Assembly: GCA_022606135.1 (NCBI GenBank)
Contig: JABYQN010000006.1
Location: 1,612,001-1,676,000 of the forward strand
DNA: 64,000 nt
DNA from: Fomes fomentarius
Lineage: Eukaryota > Basidiomycota > Agaricomycetes > Polyporales > Polyporaceae
Reading direction: 5' to 3'
The notes below the pieces were generated by a model that had not been told where the DNA came from, did not search any database, and was given only the letters and a program-made list of their open reading frames with translations. The position numbers were made by a program, and so were the translations under genes. Shown piece by piece: positions 23,456 through 35,673 of the stretch; within the stretch, counting starts at the first letter, position 1, and the number at the start of each line of letters is the position of its first letter.

Positions 23456-23919
23456 GACAATGGTATATGAATTTTACACGTCAGCAGGTCATGAAAGAAC
23501 GGGAGGACGTCGAGAGAAGCCGTGCGCGAGGAAGTGGTACGACGTGGTAAGTCGCAGGGTCAAGTCCGGGATTGCTGTGTACAGTACGCGAATTTGAGTC
23601 CCGGGCGCAGGGGCGTTGCCGAGGAGATGATGGTGGTCGTTGAAAGGAGCGTGGACGGAGCAGCGCTGAGAGCGAGAGACGGAGAGCTTAGGGCTATGTA
23701 GCAGTCGAGTCGGAGACACGCTGGCTTTTTTTCTGCTGGATACGTCCCAAAACGCGAACGTGCGCCAGCGTCTCCACGGCGTTCCCCCTGCGCATGCTTC
23801 GCGTAGCCTTTCCCGCGCGCTTCGCCGTACCGAAGTCGTACGCGTGCCATACTCGCCGTTCTTGCCTGTTCCAGGCTTCTACTCTCCGTCCCGGGCTTGT
23901 ATCGTCCTTCGCACCCGCC
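23456..23919. promoter_or_regulatory. Divergent promoter: ceramide synthase / U2B''-like gene
   Basis: 464 bp between the two start codons (23455 minus, 23920 plus), so regulatory sequence is shared or back to back. No TATA element is obvious; the part next to the plus-strand gene is CT-rich (23840-23900). Confidence 0.4.
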
Positions 23920-24899
23920 ATGTCCTCGACACAGCCAAACACCACGCTCTACGTCAAAAACCTCAACGACAAGGTGAAGAAGGATGAGCTTCGCGTCCAG
24001 CTCTATGCGCTCTTCACCACCTATGGGAGGATCATCGACATTGTCGCCCTCAAGGGGCCCAAAATGAAGGGGCAGGCGTTCGTCGTCTTCACCGACCTTG
24101 CGGGAGCGACGGCGGCCCTGCGTGGCTGCGAAGGTATGGTCTTCTACGATAAGCCAATGGTGCGCCATCCGTCTCAAGGCTGCTTGCATGTTGGACTCCT
24201 TTGATATCAATCCCTCCGCCGCGGCTACAGCATATTGAGTACGCGAAGACAAAATCGTACGCGACCCACCGGAAAGAGGACCCTGACTGGGTGCCCCCGA
24301 CATCCATCTACGTGCAGAACACGCCGAATGACAGGCTGGCGAACGGGGCGGGAGAGAAGCGGCAGAGGGACGATCCGATGGACGAGGACGCACGCGAGGT
24401 CAAGAGGGACCGCACGAGCAAGGATGTCGACGACGACGATGACGAGGAGATGGAGATTGAGGATGACGAGGATGCCCCAGTGAAGCCAGCCAATACCGCA
24501 AACGGTGCGCAGATCTGCATTTTATCGCCGCTCACACGAGGCTCATGCCGTGTCCAATACAGGCCAGATACCAGCTGCAATACAGCAACAGTCGGCACGA
24601 CTAATGTGCCTCAATCTACCGCAAGAGGTCACAGACGATGTATTAGCGGTCCTTTTCCAACAGTGCGTACCTCGTTCTCATGCGTTCCACCGACGAGGGT
24701 CCCACTGACGTGATCTCGCAGGTACCAAGGCTTCCACTCGGTGCAAGTGGTGCCCTCGCCGACACCAAACGCAAGCGGGCAAAGAGTCAAGATGGCATAC
24801 GTGATGTTTGACTCACCAGAACTGGCGTCTGTCGCAAAAGAAGCTCTCGACGGCTTCACACTCAAGAAGGGATGGGTGATGTCTGTTTCGTATATCTAG
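23920..24899 (+). CDS. U1A/U2B''-type snRNP protein with two RRMs
   Basis: Four exons (23920-24159, 24231-24504, 24563-24662, 24722-24899) encode 263 residues. RRM1 has RNP2 TLYVKNL and RNP1 MKGQAFVVF, followed by IEYAKTKSYA, the conserved end of the U1A/U2B'' RRM. A linker rich in Lys/Arg then Asp/Glu precedes RRM2 (LMCLNLP; RVKMAYVMFDS) ending KGWVMSVSYI. The proteins bind stem-loop II of U1 or IV of U2 snRNA in the spliceosome. Fungi usually have a single U2B''-like member (Msl1 in yeast), though U1A cannot be excluded from this view. Confidence 0.9.
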
Positions 24900-25129
24900 C
24901 GTTGTATTTCCCACCTTGTAATCTGTATCCCAGCAGCCGTGCCTCCAGATGTTGCTACGAAGTCGACCACACGGATTCGACAGTACACACACAATATCTT
25001 TTCACTGCCGTCTGTCCTTGTTTGCTACAAGTACTCGTTACTACACTTCTGTCACAGCTAGCCGCTCTACTACTTGACGATGATTCAGATTCAATGAGGG
25101 CCACTGCAATTCCATCTGCCCTCTATTCC

Positions 25130-26159
25130 TTACGCGGAGAGGGCTTTATCGATGGCCTCGCCGACGGCCTTCGCAGAAGCCGGGTTTTGACCCGTGATTA
25201 GGATGCCGTCTACGACAACATGAACCTACAGCGAAAAGACAAGTGAGTATATGCTGTCCAAATGCACATGGATAGTAGCGTCACTCACGCCCCACGGCTC
25301 AGGAGCCTTCTCAAACTTGCCGCCAAGTTCCACAATACGCGATTCAACAAGGAAGGGGATGTCCTGTGGGCCAGCCAGTCAGGACAACTGCAGCGAAACT
25401 CGCACAAGCTCAAGCTATGGGCGACTCTGACGCGTACCTTGACCTTGTCGACTTGCTCCTCCTCGGTGTTCGAGAACGAAGTCGCGCGCCGACCTTTGAA
25501 GATGCTCTCGCCCTGCGCATCGGTCGCACCGACCAATGCGCCAGGCCCGTGGCACACTGCAGACGTGATCTTGCCCGCCCTGAAGAACTATGTTCGCACC
25601 GCATCGCACGCGCATCAGTGCAAGCTCAAGCATAACGGCGAATGCAAGCGGTCGGGCTTACCTCTGACGCGAGCTGCGCGTTCACGGAGTCGCTCGCGAG
25701 GTCGATCACGGGCCCATGGCCACCGACGTAGAAGACCGCGTCATAATCCGCGGTGTTGATGTCTGCAAGCTTCTTCGCGCTCGCCAGCTTCTGTTTGACC
25801 GTCGGGTCTTCGAGGAATGTGACGTCATCTTTGAAGCCCTGCACGCTGGACTCGTCGACTGGAGGGTTGGGCCCGTTGGGTGCTGCGAAGTCGATATCAT
25901 ATTTGGACGAGAGGACTGGCGGAGGTACGAACGGCGCATAAGCTTGCCGGTACTTTCTACCGCTATCGATGGAAGTACGAGTACTCACCGTAGTATGGAT
26001 GTGCGGCCTCGGGGAGGAACCAGCCCTGTGATTTTACGTCTATGATAAGCAGCTCGGGCTCGTTTGGTGGCGCATATAGGCGCAGGAAGTACTCACGGTG
26101 TTCGCACCGGTCAGAGTTTGGTTGACAGAGGTGAAGACGAAGAGAATTCGCTTTGGCAT
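25130..26159 (-). CDS. DJ-1/PfpI family protein (Hsp31-like), copy 1
   Basis: Starts MPKRILFVFTSVNQTLTG and ends IDKALSA, roughly 240 residues over several exons. Conserved parts: GWFLPEAAHPYYG (with the acidic residue of the nucleophile elbow environment), KYDIDFAAPNG, DYDAVFYVGGHGPVIDL and SAVCHGPGALVG, where CHG carries the catalytic Cys-His. This class covers Hsp31/glyoxalase III-like enzymes that detoxify methylglyoxal or act as stress chaperones in the cytosol. A TATATAAA element sits at 26221-26228 on the minus strand, 62-69 bp upstream. The gene next upstream (26616-27626) is a tandem paralogue in the same orientation. Confidence 0.9.
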
Positions 26160-26615
26160 GGCGAGTACGCTTGTCCGTGGAGAGTTGGAAGATTTTCAGA
26201 AGCGACGGGCCCAAAGACCTTTTATATATGCCGGTGGGGGTTCGTGGGCTTTGGGCAGCGAGTATGACGAAATCGCTGCTTGGCCCCCGGCGATTTCGCA
26301 GAGAACCTCCGGATTCGCATGTACGTTGATCCGGGCCCCGCTGACACAGATAGAAACTCGCAGACTGCTCCAGCCTGACTGAGCTTTGCATGGCGTATGT
26401 CTCCCACCTAAACACACTGGTGGGGTCCCCGTCACCTCTAGATAGTGTGGTGACTGTACCCACCAAACGGCAGCCTCACATGATGTCGTGAATCAGAAGA
26501 CTGCCAGTGGTCTTCGGAAAGGATAGCACGCCATCACTAGTCGCGAATATGCGGCACATATATCCAAATCGTTTAGTTTCAAAGCGGCGCCCCTTTGTTC
26601 ACTATCCACGATTCT
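26160..26615 (-). promoter_or_regulatory. Promoter of DJ-1 copy 1 with TATA box
   Basis: 456 bp between the tandem DJ-1 genes. TATATAAA (minus strand, 26221-26228) is a strong TATA element, consistent with inducible, stress-type expression. No open frame is supported. Confidence 0.55.
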
Positions 26616-27626
26616 TCATGCAGAGAGAGCCCTGTCAATCGCCTCTCCAAGTGCCTTCCCTGACGCGGGGTTCTCGCCAGTGATCAAGTTACCGTCCACA
26701 GTGACGTGACTCTGCACGCAGATAAGTAAACCGATGAGCTCAGGACTACTCCCGAATTACTGAACATGAATCGGCACTTACCCCCCACAGTTCAGACGCC
26801 TTCTCGTAGATACCGCCGAGTTCCCTGATACGAGTCTCGACGAGCCAGGGGATGTTCTGAACCAATCGCCCGTCAGCCGTCAAGGCGGACAATACACGAG
26901 GAGTGAGGACGGTAGCAACATACCTGAACGGACTTGTAGTCCTCATCCTCGGCGTTGGAGATGGCAGTCGCTCGTCTGCCCTTGAAGATGTTGTTGCCCT
27001 GCGCGTCGGTCACGCCAACGAGCGCAGCTGGGCCATGGCAGATGGCAGCGATGGGCTTGCCTGAGCGGAAGAACTAGCACGTACACACACCCGTTCAGCC
27101 AACTTTTTTATGTCATAACTGCAATAACACAGTATGATGAGAGCCTACCCCGGTCGCGAGCTTGATGTTCACGGGGTCTGTCGGGAGGTCGATGACGGGG
27201 CCCTGCCCGCCGACGTAGAAGACGGCGTCATAGTCCGCCGCTTTGACGTCGTCGAGCTTCTTCGCGTTCGCGAGCTTGTCCTTCACGACTGGATCCTCGA
27301 GGAACTTGTTTGCGTCCTCTTTGAAGAACTCTATGCTGGCGGGGTCCAAGGGCGGGTTTGGGCCCTTCGGAGAGGCGAAGTCGATGTCATACTTCGGAGC
27401 GAGGACTGAGAGTTTTCGCTGAGTTCGCTGTTGCGGATGCCAGAACGAGATGAAGCTTACCGTAGTAAGGGTGTGCAGCCTCGGGGAGGTACCATCCCTG
27501 AGAACATAGACAAAGGTTGTCAGGGTGGTTGAATGCGTGACTCTGCGGGTGGAAAAAACTCACAGTAGTCGTCCCAACCACGGTCTTGTCCGCAGAGGTG
27601 AGCACAAAGAGAATACGCTTCGCCAT
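26616..27626 (-). CDS. DJ-1/PfpI family protein (Hsp31-like), copy 2
   Basis: Starts MAKRILFVLTSADKTVVG and ends IDRALSA. Same exon layout and motifs as copy 1: GWYLPEAAHPYYG, KYDIDFASPKG, DYDAVFYVGGQGPVIDL (Gln where copy 1 has His), AAICHGPAALVG with Cys-His, IFKGRRAT, VDGNLITGENPASGKALG. Predicted function is glyoxalase III-like or chaperone activity. The strong similarity and identical orientation indicate tandem duplication; the two have diverged at many surface positions, so the event is not very recent. A weak TATAAG element lies about 90 bp upstream of the start. Confidence 0.9.
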
Positions 27627-28401
27627 GTCTGAGATTTGGCAGACTTTAGAAAGAACAGTGCTTCGTTGCGATTATTCGCTGGTTCGCCATGGCGTTGCGG
27701 TCCTTATACTACTCAAGCATGACCGATCGGAACACGACCTGCTGACCACTCAGCGTCATACCATCGGTAGGTAAGTCAGTAAAAGAAGGAGCACTTGTAG
27801 GTGACTCCGAACGCGGGACCGTCGGAGGCGCTGCTAGGCTCTCGCTACAAGACGTGTGGTTGGCAACGATATCGTTGATACAGTGGCACCGAGAAATTCT
27901 TGCCCAGAGTCTGTGGGAACGGGTATTACGCAGTCATGTAGTTGGTCCTGTACGCTTCGAACTGAAGCAGATGTAAGCCATCCAGCTAGGAAGATAGCCG
28001 CTCTTAACATCCTCAACGAGATTCGATGGACCTGACTGCCAAGCTCTCGGAGTCAGCATCACTGCCTCGCATACCCCAGGTGAGAAGTTTCGTTCAGAAT
28101 CACCATGCCTGGCATCGTTTATCCCAGCAATTCATTATTAACAAGTCCCTCGTGTCAGTGCCAGTGTCCGACCGGAGACCGGCAGAGTCGGAGGCTCACC
28201 TGTGGATCACGAATCATATGGTAACAGACGATGGATAGGTGATGAGAAGAAATGTAGGATAAGATTGGATCGTGTCCACAGATCAAGCTCTCGATCGAGA
28301 GTCCCAGGCGTCTATCTACGTACCCTTGCCCATCTGAGCCTTCACCGTGCCCACTCATCTCTCCATTTGCCCCGTTCCCGTCTCATATTGAACTGGTCAG
28401 C
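27627..28401. other. Divergent intergenic region, DJ-1 copy 2 / MOB1
   Basis: About 775 bp between divergent start codons, containing both promoters. No supported open frame and no repeats of note. Confidence 0.45.
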
Positions 28402-29736
28402 ATGTCAGCTTTCTTTGGCCTGTGAGGAACTATGGTCTAGATCCCCGTCCTAGCGTCTGATAGAGCGTCGATCATAGTGGCAAAACCCGTACCTTCAAGC
28501 CCCGCAAGGATGTCCCAGAGGGCACGAAACAGTACCAGTTGCGCAAGTACGCCGAGGCCACTCTCGTAGGTGCTCTTCTGCCGCTAGAGCGGTATCATAT
28601 GCGCAGGCCAACACTTGGATGCTGAAGAACGCCTGCGGGATGTGCGTAGGGTTCAGGGAACTTGCGTCTCGCAGTCCGTCTCCCGGAAGGCGAAGACCTG
28701 AACGAATGGCTCGCAGTACATGGTATGTGCCACACCTCCTATCAAACGTACGACCTTCTGACCTGCTCGTGTCCACTTCTCCCTTCCTGCATTCTCTGCG
28801 TTCCGGGCGGCCGTCGGTAGCCGTGGATTTCTTCAATCATCTGAATATGCTCTATGGCACAGTCACGGAATTCTGCACGCCACAGGAGGTACGTATACCC
28901 GTCTCCATCCTCCCACAAGAACGTCGATTCGCTTCTCGGTGGGTTACGCTGTGCGATGCACTGAAAGTACTCTCGTTCATAGTGTCCGATCATGTCCGCT
29001 GGCCCGAGGTTAGTTCCGTGATTTCGATTGCAACCCCGCCTAGACCCTCGAACCGTAAAGCTAACGCTCGCTGCTAAACTCAGATATGAGTACTTGTGGG
29101 AAGACGGTGTGCGGTACAAAAAGGCAACGAAGCTACCCGCGCCCGAGTACGTGGACGCCCTCATGAACTGGGCGCAAGGGCTGCTGGATAACGAGGAGAT
29201 TTTCCCGAGCGAAATGGGTGCGTGTGTCCCTTCTAGCCGAACGGCGGTCCTCAACCCAGGAAGCTGGAGCGGAGGAGGGGCGGCCGAAAGGCCGAACGGC
29301 ACAATGGGCTGGGTGTCGGATCGGGTTGAGCCGTCCTACTGACCACGGTCTGGGTGCAGGCAAGCCATTCTCCAAGCACTTTCGGGAGACGATAGGAAGG
29401 ATGTTCCGTCGCCTTTTCCGTGTGTACGCGCACCTGTACAGCAATCATTTTGACCATATTTGCGCGCTTGGGATCGAAGGTGAGTGCGGAGTGGTTAAAT
29501 TAGAACTAGGGCGCTGAAGCAGCTGCTTATCACTCGGGGTTGTGCAGCACATCTGAACACAAGCTATCGGCACTTCTTCCTCTTCGTGAATGAGGTGAGC
29601 CAGAGCGACTGAATATGATTATGATGGGATCTATTGCTAAAGTTAGCGTCGTCAGTTCGATCTTGTGGACAAGCGAGAGCTGGCGCCGCTAGACGAGTTG
29701 AACGAGGCGATCTTGGCAGAGGACAAGACCCGGTAG
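28402..29736 (+). CDS. MOB1: MOB kinase activator Mob1
   Basis: Nine exons (28402-28421, 28478-28565, 28650-28722, 28821-28888, 28983-29008, 29084-29217, 29360-29479, 29548-29594, 29656-29736) join to 218 residues, the family length. The protein begins MSAFFGLGKTRTFKPRKDVP, then YQLRKYAEATLGSGNLR, LPEGEDLNEW, EFCTPQECPIMSAGPRYEY, and SNHFDHICALGIEAHLN. Cys in EFC and CPI with His in HLYSNHFDH supply the zinc site. Mob1 binds and activates NDR/LATS kinases of the mitotic exit/septation network. Very small exons (20 and 26 nt) hide the gene from simple open-frame searches. All junctions keep frame. Confidence 0.96.
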
Positions 29737-30814
29737 AACGAGACCAATAAGCGTACGAGCGATTAGTGTACAGTATCCCAGATGATGTTTATCTGAGCCT
29801 GGGCCAGGGGGCATTCAGGCGAGCTCGCGCCGACATCATGTTGTTGTGAAGCTGGTGTCCGGAGTCCTATGCTCAAATCAACTGGAGAACTCGTCTCTAA
29901 CCTCTCTCCTGCCGCTTTGTGTCGCTTAGTATTTGATGTATGTAATATGTGACACATGTATATGATTGCGATCGTGCTTTCGCTCATCCGAGTAGACAAG
30001 GCCAGGAGCGTTCACGATCCCCGCTCGACACACTCATTGATATCTTGTGCACGTGCACTTTGACCTTGCCGCGACGATCATATCATCTGGAAGCTAGATT
30101 TGCTGTACTTAGTAGGGAGTCAAAGATCCTAACGGCATTCAGCTTGAAGCTCATGACTTTTGGCCTCGATGGAGATGTCTGTGCTATTGTTAGCCATTGC
30201 TGATCCTGCCGAGGAAGGCACAACTACAGAGAAGTGAGTGATCTCTAAGCCCCGGCATCCGACTTGGACTGAAATCACATACGGCACGGTACGGTTGAAG
30301 CAGGGCAGACTCCGACAGAGAGGGTGTGGGTCTGGAATTCAGGATACACACATGCTCATGGCTCACGGTGTGGATGCCCCTCATTTGTAGCTCATGACCA
30401 CGCTCCCAATTGCCGTGCATCGCAGCAGACGAGTTTCACGGTATTGGAGACGTCGATGGCGGCAGATCGTCGAGCTTAGCGGAGTGGCCGGGGTCCGAGT
30501 GTCGTGTGAACGCCCCCGGCCTGGGCGCGAGGTGATGTCATGAAGAAAAACATGCAAGGGGGAGGTACAGAGATGTGCGATGGGTATATTGCACATCTGT
30601 GTGGGGCCGTAGTTCTCCGTTCACCACAATACTCACCCTGAACACTGTCGATGACTGGGAGAGCGCACAGCGTGTGGCGAGGGGCGGGAATGGAGACCAG
30701 GACGACAGGAGTGTATCCTCCGCACGATCTGCCTTCGAGCGCGCCGAACTGCTGGGCTCATTGCTCAGAGCTATATCCTCACTAAATTCCTTCGTCTTCT
30801 GTCGCGCTGCGATC
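29737..30814. other. Intergenic region, MOB1 / BTB gene
   Basis: About 1.1 kb of 3' flank and promoter. Open frames are short and without recognisable features. No RNA gene seen. Confidence 0.45.
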
Positions 30815-32129
30815 ATGAGTCTCTCTTTCCCCTCCTCCACCATGGACTCTTCAGACTGGGATTGTGTCCTCCAATACATCACAGACCCCGCTGAATTCGC
30901 CTCCAATCAGTCCGACCTCCCACTCGCCGACGCAGACATCCAAGTCCATCCCCAGCAACATACCCCTGGTCAGGTACTCACCCCGCCCGTTCGTATCTCG
31001 CCCCTCGGCTCGCCTTCCCGCTCACCGTGTCCGCCCTCACAGACATCTGATCCAAGCTCGCCCGGTGACCTCCAGGACAGCGTTCCCCAAGACCACGTTC
31101 CTGGTAACACCATCGTCTCTGTCTCCACCACTTTCCATCCAGGCGCGAGCCTCTTGCCTAGTCCCCCGGATCTCATATTCCTCTCTTCCGACTGTGTCTT
31201 CTTCTATGTGCACTCCACCCAAGTACTCGCCATGTCTGCCAATCATTGGAATGACCTCGTACCCCCCAACCGACAAAGACAAAGGCTCTCGAGGATCTCG
31301 GTCCTGTTGTCGCTCTTCCAGAAACCGCGAACGTGCTTAACGTGGTCCTCCACATCGTCTATGAACTCTCTTGCGCCCACTACCACCCTGCCATTGACAC
31401 CCTCATATATGCAGTCGACGCGATGGCCACGTACGGGCTGCCTCCCAAACAGTACATCGCACCATCCACTCCCTTGTACTCTCTCATTCTCAACCAAGCC
31501 CCCATGCAACCCATCATCGCGTATGCGCTTGCAGCCGCGCACGACCTCTACGACCTCGCTGTTCCAGTGTCCAGCCATCTGTTATCATACACGTTGCATA
31601 CCCTCACGGACGAGATCGCGATGCGGATTGGACCCGTCTACATGAAGCGATTATTCTTCCTTCACCTCGGGCGCCTCGACGCCCTCAAGCGGCTTCTCTT
31701 GCCACCACCGCACCCCCATCCACCAACACCGAACTGCGACTTCATTGAGCAGAAAAAATTGACTCGGGCCTGGGCACTGGCATCGGCCTACCTTGCGTGG
31801 GATGCGCGCCCAGGTACGCACCTCGTTTTTATCTTCACGGCGTCAAGAACGCGTCGGGTAATGATACATCCATGTACTCACGTTGTCCGCGCCGTTCGAC
31901 GCGTCTTTCTCGCAGATTTATCCACAAGGGCTATGGAGAGCGCGCTCTGTCCGCTCGCGGACCATCTATCATGTGAGGTTTGCAAGCAGAGCCTCGCGGA
32001 CCGTGTCAAGCAGCTCATCGTGCAGTGGTCCGTGGTTAAGGTTAGTCTTACGTCTCGCGCCGCCGCCCCGTACGTATGTGTATGCTGACCAGCCCTTATA
32101 CGCGCCCGTGGGTACAGAGGTCGATATGA
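30815..32129 (+). CDS. BTB/POZ-like protein of a basidiomycete family, with an apparent frame break
   Basis: Start MSLSFPSS (or MDSSDWD at 30842). A Ser/Pro-rich N-terminus leads to the BTB-like opening DLIFLSSDCVFFYVHS, then VLNVVLHIVYELSCAHYHP, GLPPKQYIAPSTPLYSL, LTDEIAMRIGPVYMKRLFFLHLG and, after introns at 31814-31915 and 32041-32117, a C-terminus QWSVVKRSI. Such proteins are abundant in Agaricomycetes; most are uncharacterised, possibly substrate adaptors. The frame changes by one base between NDLVPP and ALEDLGPVVALPETANV, at a run of six C (31262-31267); one more C would restore a continuous protein. An intron cannot explain it because the segment is too short. Either a sequencing error or a damaged gene. 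Confidence 0.75.
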
Positions 32130-33067
32130 TGTGGGGACGGCCGCTTCCATCGAGAATTGCCTGCGAGCTTCTCCCGTACTCGATAACCGCCGGAACAGCC
32201 AGTCTATACTCGCAGATGGCGCGTCATTCTACCGGCTATGCTCCATCCGCAGTACCAAAATGTGGTGACGCGGCAACGAAGCAAACCTGATGAAAGTCCG
32301 ACAACACCCCTCTGTCCCTGGCCGTCCAACCCTTTCCCCAATTTCTCAGTATATTCAAATCCGGTGACAAACCAACCATCAAAATCCAGTCGTCTGTCTA
32401 ACTTTTTCCTCATCCTCAAGGATTGTCGCATTGTCGTAACACGCTCATTGCTCCAACTCCCTACCCGTTCTGTTTCCATCCGTCCGTTCTGTTCTCAGTT
32501 ATAAACGCTTCTCGTCTTGCCTCGTCGTCTGCGATCAGGTGTACTATTAGCCATGGCTCTCTCTTTCCTCAACAAATTGTTCCCTCCACTCTGGTTGTTA
32601 TGTCGTGTCGCAGTTATGATTGCATGTTATGGATGTATTATAGCGCTGTTATACCCATCCCATCCTGCCCTCCCCCCCATGTAACAAAGTGCGGTTCAAA
32701 CACGATCAGCTGTGATTTGTAGTATAGCCCCTTGTTTCCTGTACATATGCCCGCCCATCCTGACTCGCCGCTCGGAACTCGTATCCCAAATATCTCCCAC
32801 TACGTCCGTCTGAAGGTTATCACCCGGACGGGGAAGCAAACACTACACACATCATTAGTGTATATTCATTACTCTTAGCCACTCGTATACTAGTAGCATT
32901 GCAGTACAATATACCCCTGGTCTCTCGTCCGCCCTGTATGTTCACTGACATCTCAGCGATAAATGCACCTTGCGCTGCAGTAATGTCACCGCCTTCCTCT
33001 AAGCAACGCGTCCGATCCTACGCCAAAGATGACGATGGGAACACATAGCCCAACGACGGTGGGGTAG
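32130..33067. other. Convergent intergenic region, BTB gene / DBP8
   Basis: About 940 bp between convergent stops. AT-richer than its neighbours, with no supported open frame or RNA gene. Confidence 0.5.
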
Positions 33068-35237
33068 TTACGGCAGGACGGTGGTCTTCTGTACGTCTGC
33101 GGCGCGCTTCGCGCGTTTGATCTTGTGTATCTCCTCACGCTTGCCGAAGTCGGAGTCATGCAGCTCCTGCGCAGCGGAGCAAGAAGGAAGCCCAGAACAG
33201 AGTTTTGTGAGCACAGACATGCATGGACGCTCGGGGAAGCGAGAGTGCCGACGTACCATGTTCGCAAGGCGCTTGGCAGTGGAGACGGCGTTGAGCTTCT
33301 CGAGCACCGTGCTCTCGGGAAGCTCCATCTCAGTCAGTTTCGTGCCTGTATGCGCAGAGAAGGGCCCCCAACCGTCGTTACGGCAATCGCGGCAATCAGA
33401 ATGGTTCTATTTTGTTTTGAGGAGCGGAAGGTAACGCACCGATACGCTCCTCCACCCTCAGAATCCTCTCCTCATCGCGCTCCGTGACGAAGCTGACCGC
33501 GACACCGCCCCGCCCCGCACGGGCCGTCCGGCCGACGCGGTGCGTGTACTCCTCGGGCTCGGCGGGCACGTCCCAGTTGATGACGATCGCGACGTCCTCG
33601 ATGTCCAGCCCGCGCGCGCCGACGTCGGTCGAGACTAGCACGGGCACAACGGACGCGCGGAACAGCGCCAGAGAGGAGAGGCGCTCGCGCTGCGTCAGAC
33701 GGGAGTGGAGGGCGGTCGTGCGGATGTGCAGGGTCTGGAGAAGGTGCGTGAGGTAGGCGGCGGTGCGCGGACGGGTGCAAAAGATGATTGTGGGCGGCGG
33801 CTGTTCTGGCACGTCGTCGTCGTCCGCGGACGATTTCTTCCTTTTGTCCTTGCCCTTTTTTGCAGGCTTGGACTGGCCATGGTTGTTCTTGCGAGAGGGC
33901 TTCGTGTGTTCGGGAGGGGCGCGGCGGAGGTGGTGTGTGGACTCTGGAGGGTTGCAGAGAAAGTAGTACAGATACGCTTCTCGGACATGGGAAGGAACCA
34001 GGATGTAGTGTTGCATGAGCGTTTCGACGGTTTCGACACTGAAACAAGGGCTCAGTACACTGCCGGAAGATTCAGGTCAGAACTACGTACGCTGCTGTCA
34101 TCCGGTGGACGAAAGGTTTCTGCTTTCCGGGCTTTGGAGGTGCATCGGCGATACGTTCAACGGCAGGCGTGAGCGTCGCCGTGAAGAGACATGTTTGGCG
34201 TTCCTTGGGCAAGATTTCAAAGAGGTACGAGAGCTCTGGTGCAAAGGACGGTGTGAGTAGTCTATCTGCTTCGTCCAGAACCTGATGTCATGCACAATGT
34301 AAAAATATGATCTGCACGCTCTGAAGTGAGGACGCACCAGGAACTTGATCCTCGAGAGGTCCCATTCGCCTGACGTGCTCTTCAGGAGATCGACAATCCG
34401 CCCTGGCGTCGCAACTACGACGTGGGGACGATTTCCAAGTTCTAAAGCTTGCTCCATCATATCAATACCTCCCACTACGACGGCTGTACGGAAATTGAAC
34501 GGTGCGCCAAGCACTGCGAATTGTTCTGCTATCTGGAACGCGAGTTCTCTGCGATGTATAAGAAGGATGACACACAGAGATATTATGCGGACGTACCGGG
34601 TTGGAGTCAAGACTAGTGCATAGATGCCGTACGGGTCCAAAGAGAGCTTTTGGAGTATCGGCAGAGCAAATGCGATGGTCTTTCCGGAACCTGTTTTTGC
34701 GTTGCCTACGCAGTCTCTGCCTTGGATGGCCACATTGTCAGGGTCTTGGGAGGCTCCACCTCAGAAACCTCACTTGCCTGACAAAAGCGGAGGCATGCAC
34801 GCAGCTTGAATCTCGGTTGGGGTCCGGATGGACATCTTCGCAAGAGCACTAATGAGGACGGAAGAGATGCCCATAGACTCGTAGCTAGAGGCTAGCGATT
34901 CGCGGCGCGTAGCTGGAGGAGGACGTAGGTTTTCGGCCTTGGGCTTAAAAGCACTTCTTGAAGGGAACCGACTGATAGAGTCCTCGTCCTCATCCTCCTG
35001 CAGGGAAAGGGAGTTTGGCACCTCATGTTGAAACGCGTCGCTGTCATCCGTAGAGTACTCCTCGTCCCCAGTTTCTTCGTCACCGCTCTCATCTTGTACG
35101 TCCTCGGCCTCCGACCCTGAACTATGTGCCTCCAACTCCTCGTCCGAATCATCAAGTCTCAGCCTCTTCCTTTGCGGTCCTTCCTGCATCCTCATGAGAT
35201 CATCTGCAGTGAGTGCGGGTCGTTTTGAGCGAGCCAT
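33068..35237 (-). CDS. DBP8: DEAD-box RNA helicase Dbp8 (DDX49-like)
   Basis: Starts [17 protein letters not shown]. An acidic N-terminal region with Ser/Asp clusters precedes the Q motif ([11 protein letters not shown]), motif I (AKTGSGKT), [22 protein letters not shown], the DEAD box (LDEADRLL), SAT-equivalent [38 protein letters not shown] and [13 protein letters not shown] (motif VI). The C-terminus ends in a basic helix ([12 protein letters not shown]). Family members act in early 18S rRNA and 40S subunit maturation in the nucleolus. A Lys- and Asp-rich insert of about 60 residues sits between the YYFLC helix and PPPTIIFC in the second helicase lobe, longer than in yeast. ATG at 35237 chosen at the conserved basic start. 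Confidence 0.9.
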
Positions 35238-35673
35238 ACTGTCGAACGCAGGTGCAGTAGAACCGATTCGGACTCGGAGCAGAAAGAGTACTGGGCGCTT
35301 GCAGGGGTTCGGAAAAATATCTCCCATCGGGCCGCTCTTCCGCCCCTCTGGAAGTAATAACGCCGTTGCTCCCGCGCAGTGGCGAGGTGCGTGCACCAAG
35401 ACGGGCTAAGAGAGGAAAATGCAGATAACGGTGACTATGGATACAGCTGGGATATGGTATGTACATGCGTGATTATAACTACATATGCGGAGCGGATAGA
35501 GCACAGATAAGACAACCGTGACAAAAACGAGGAGAGATACAGAGGATGTGACAGCGAGGCAGAGGAAAGGCAACGGGAGCAGGAGAGGACAAAGGAGAAT
35601 AACAGAGAGTTCGTGGCATACCTGATACTAAGGAAGGCGTGCGTAGCCACAAAAATGCGCTCGGCTCGAGACA
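35238..35673. other. DBP8 upstream region / HMG-box gene 3' flank
   Basis: 436 bp; both flanking genes are on the minus strand. Purine-rich on the plus strand around 35500-35600. No gene seen. Confidence 0.4.
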
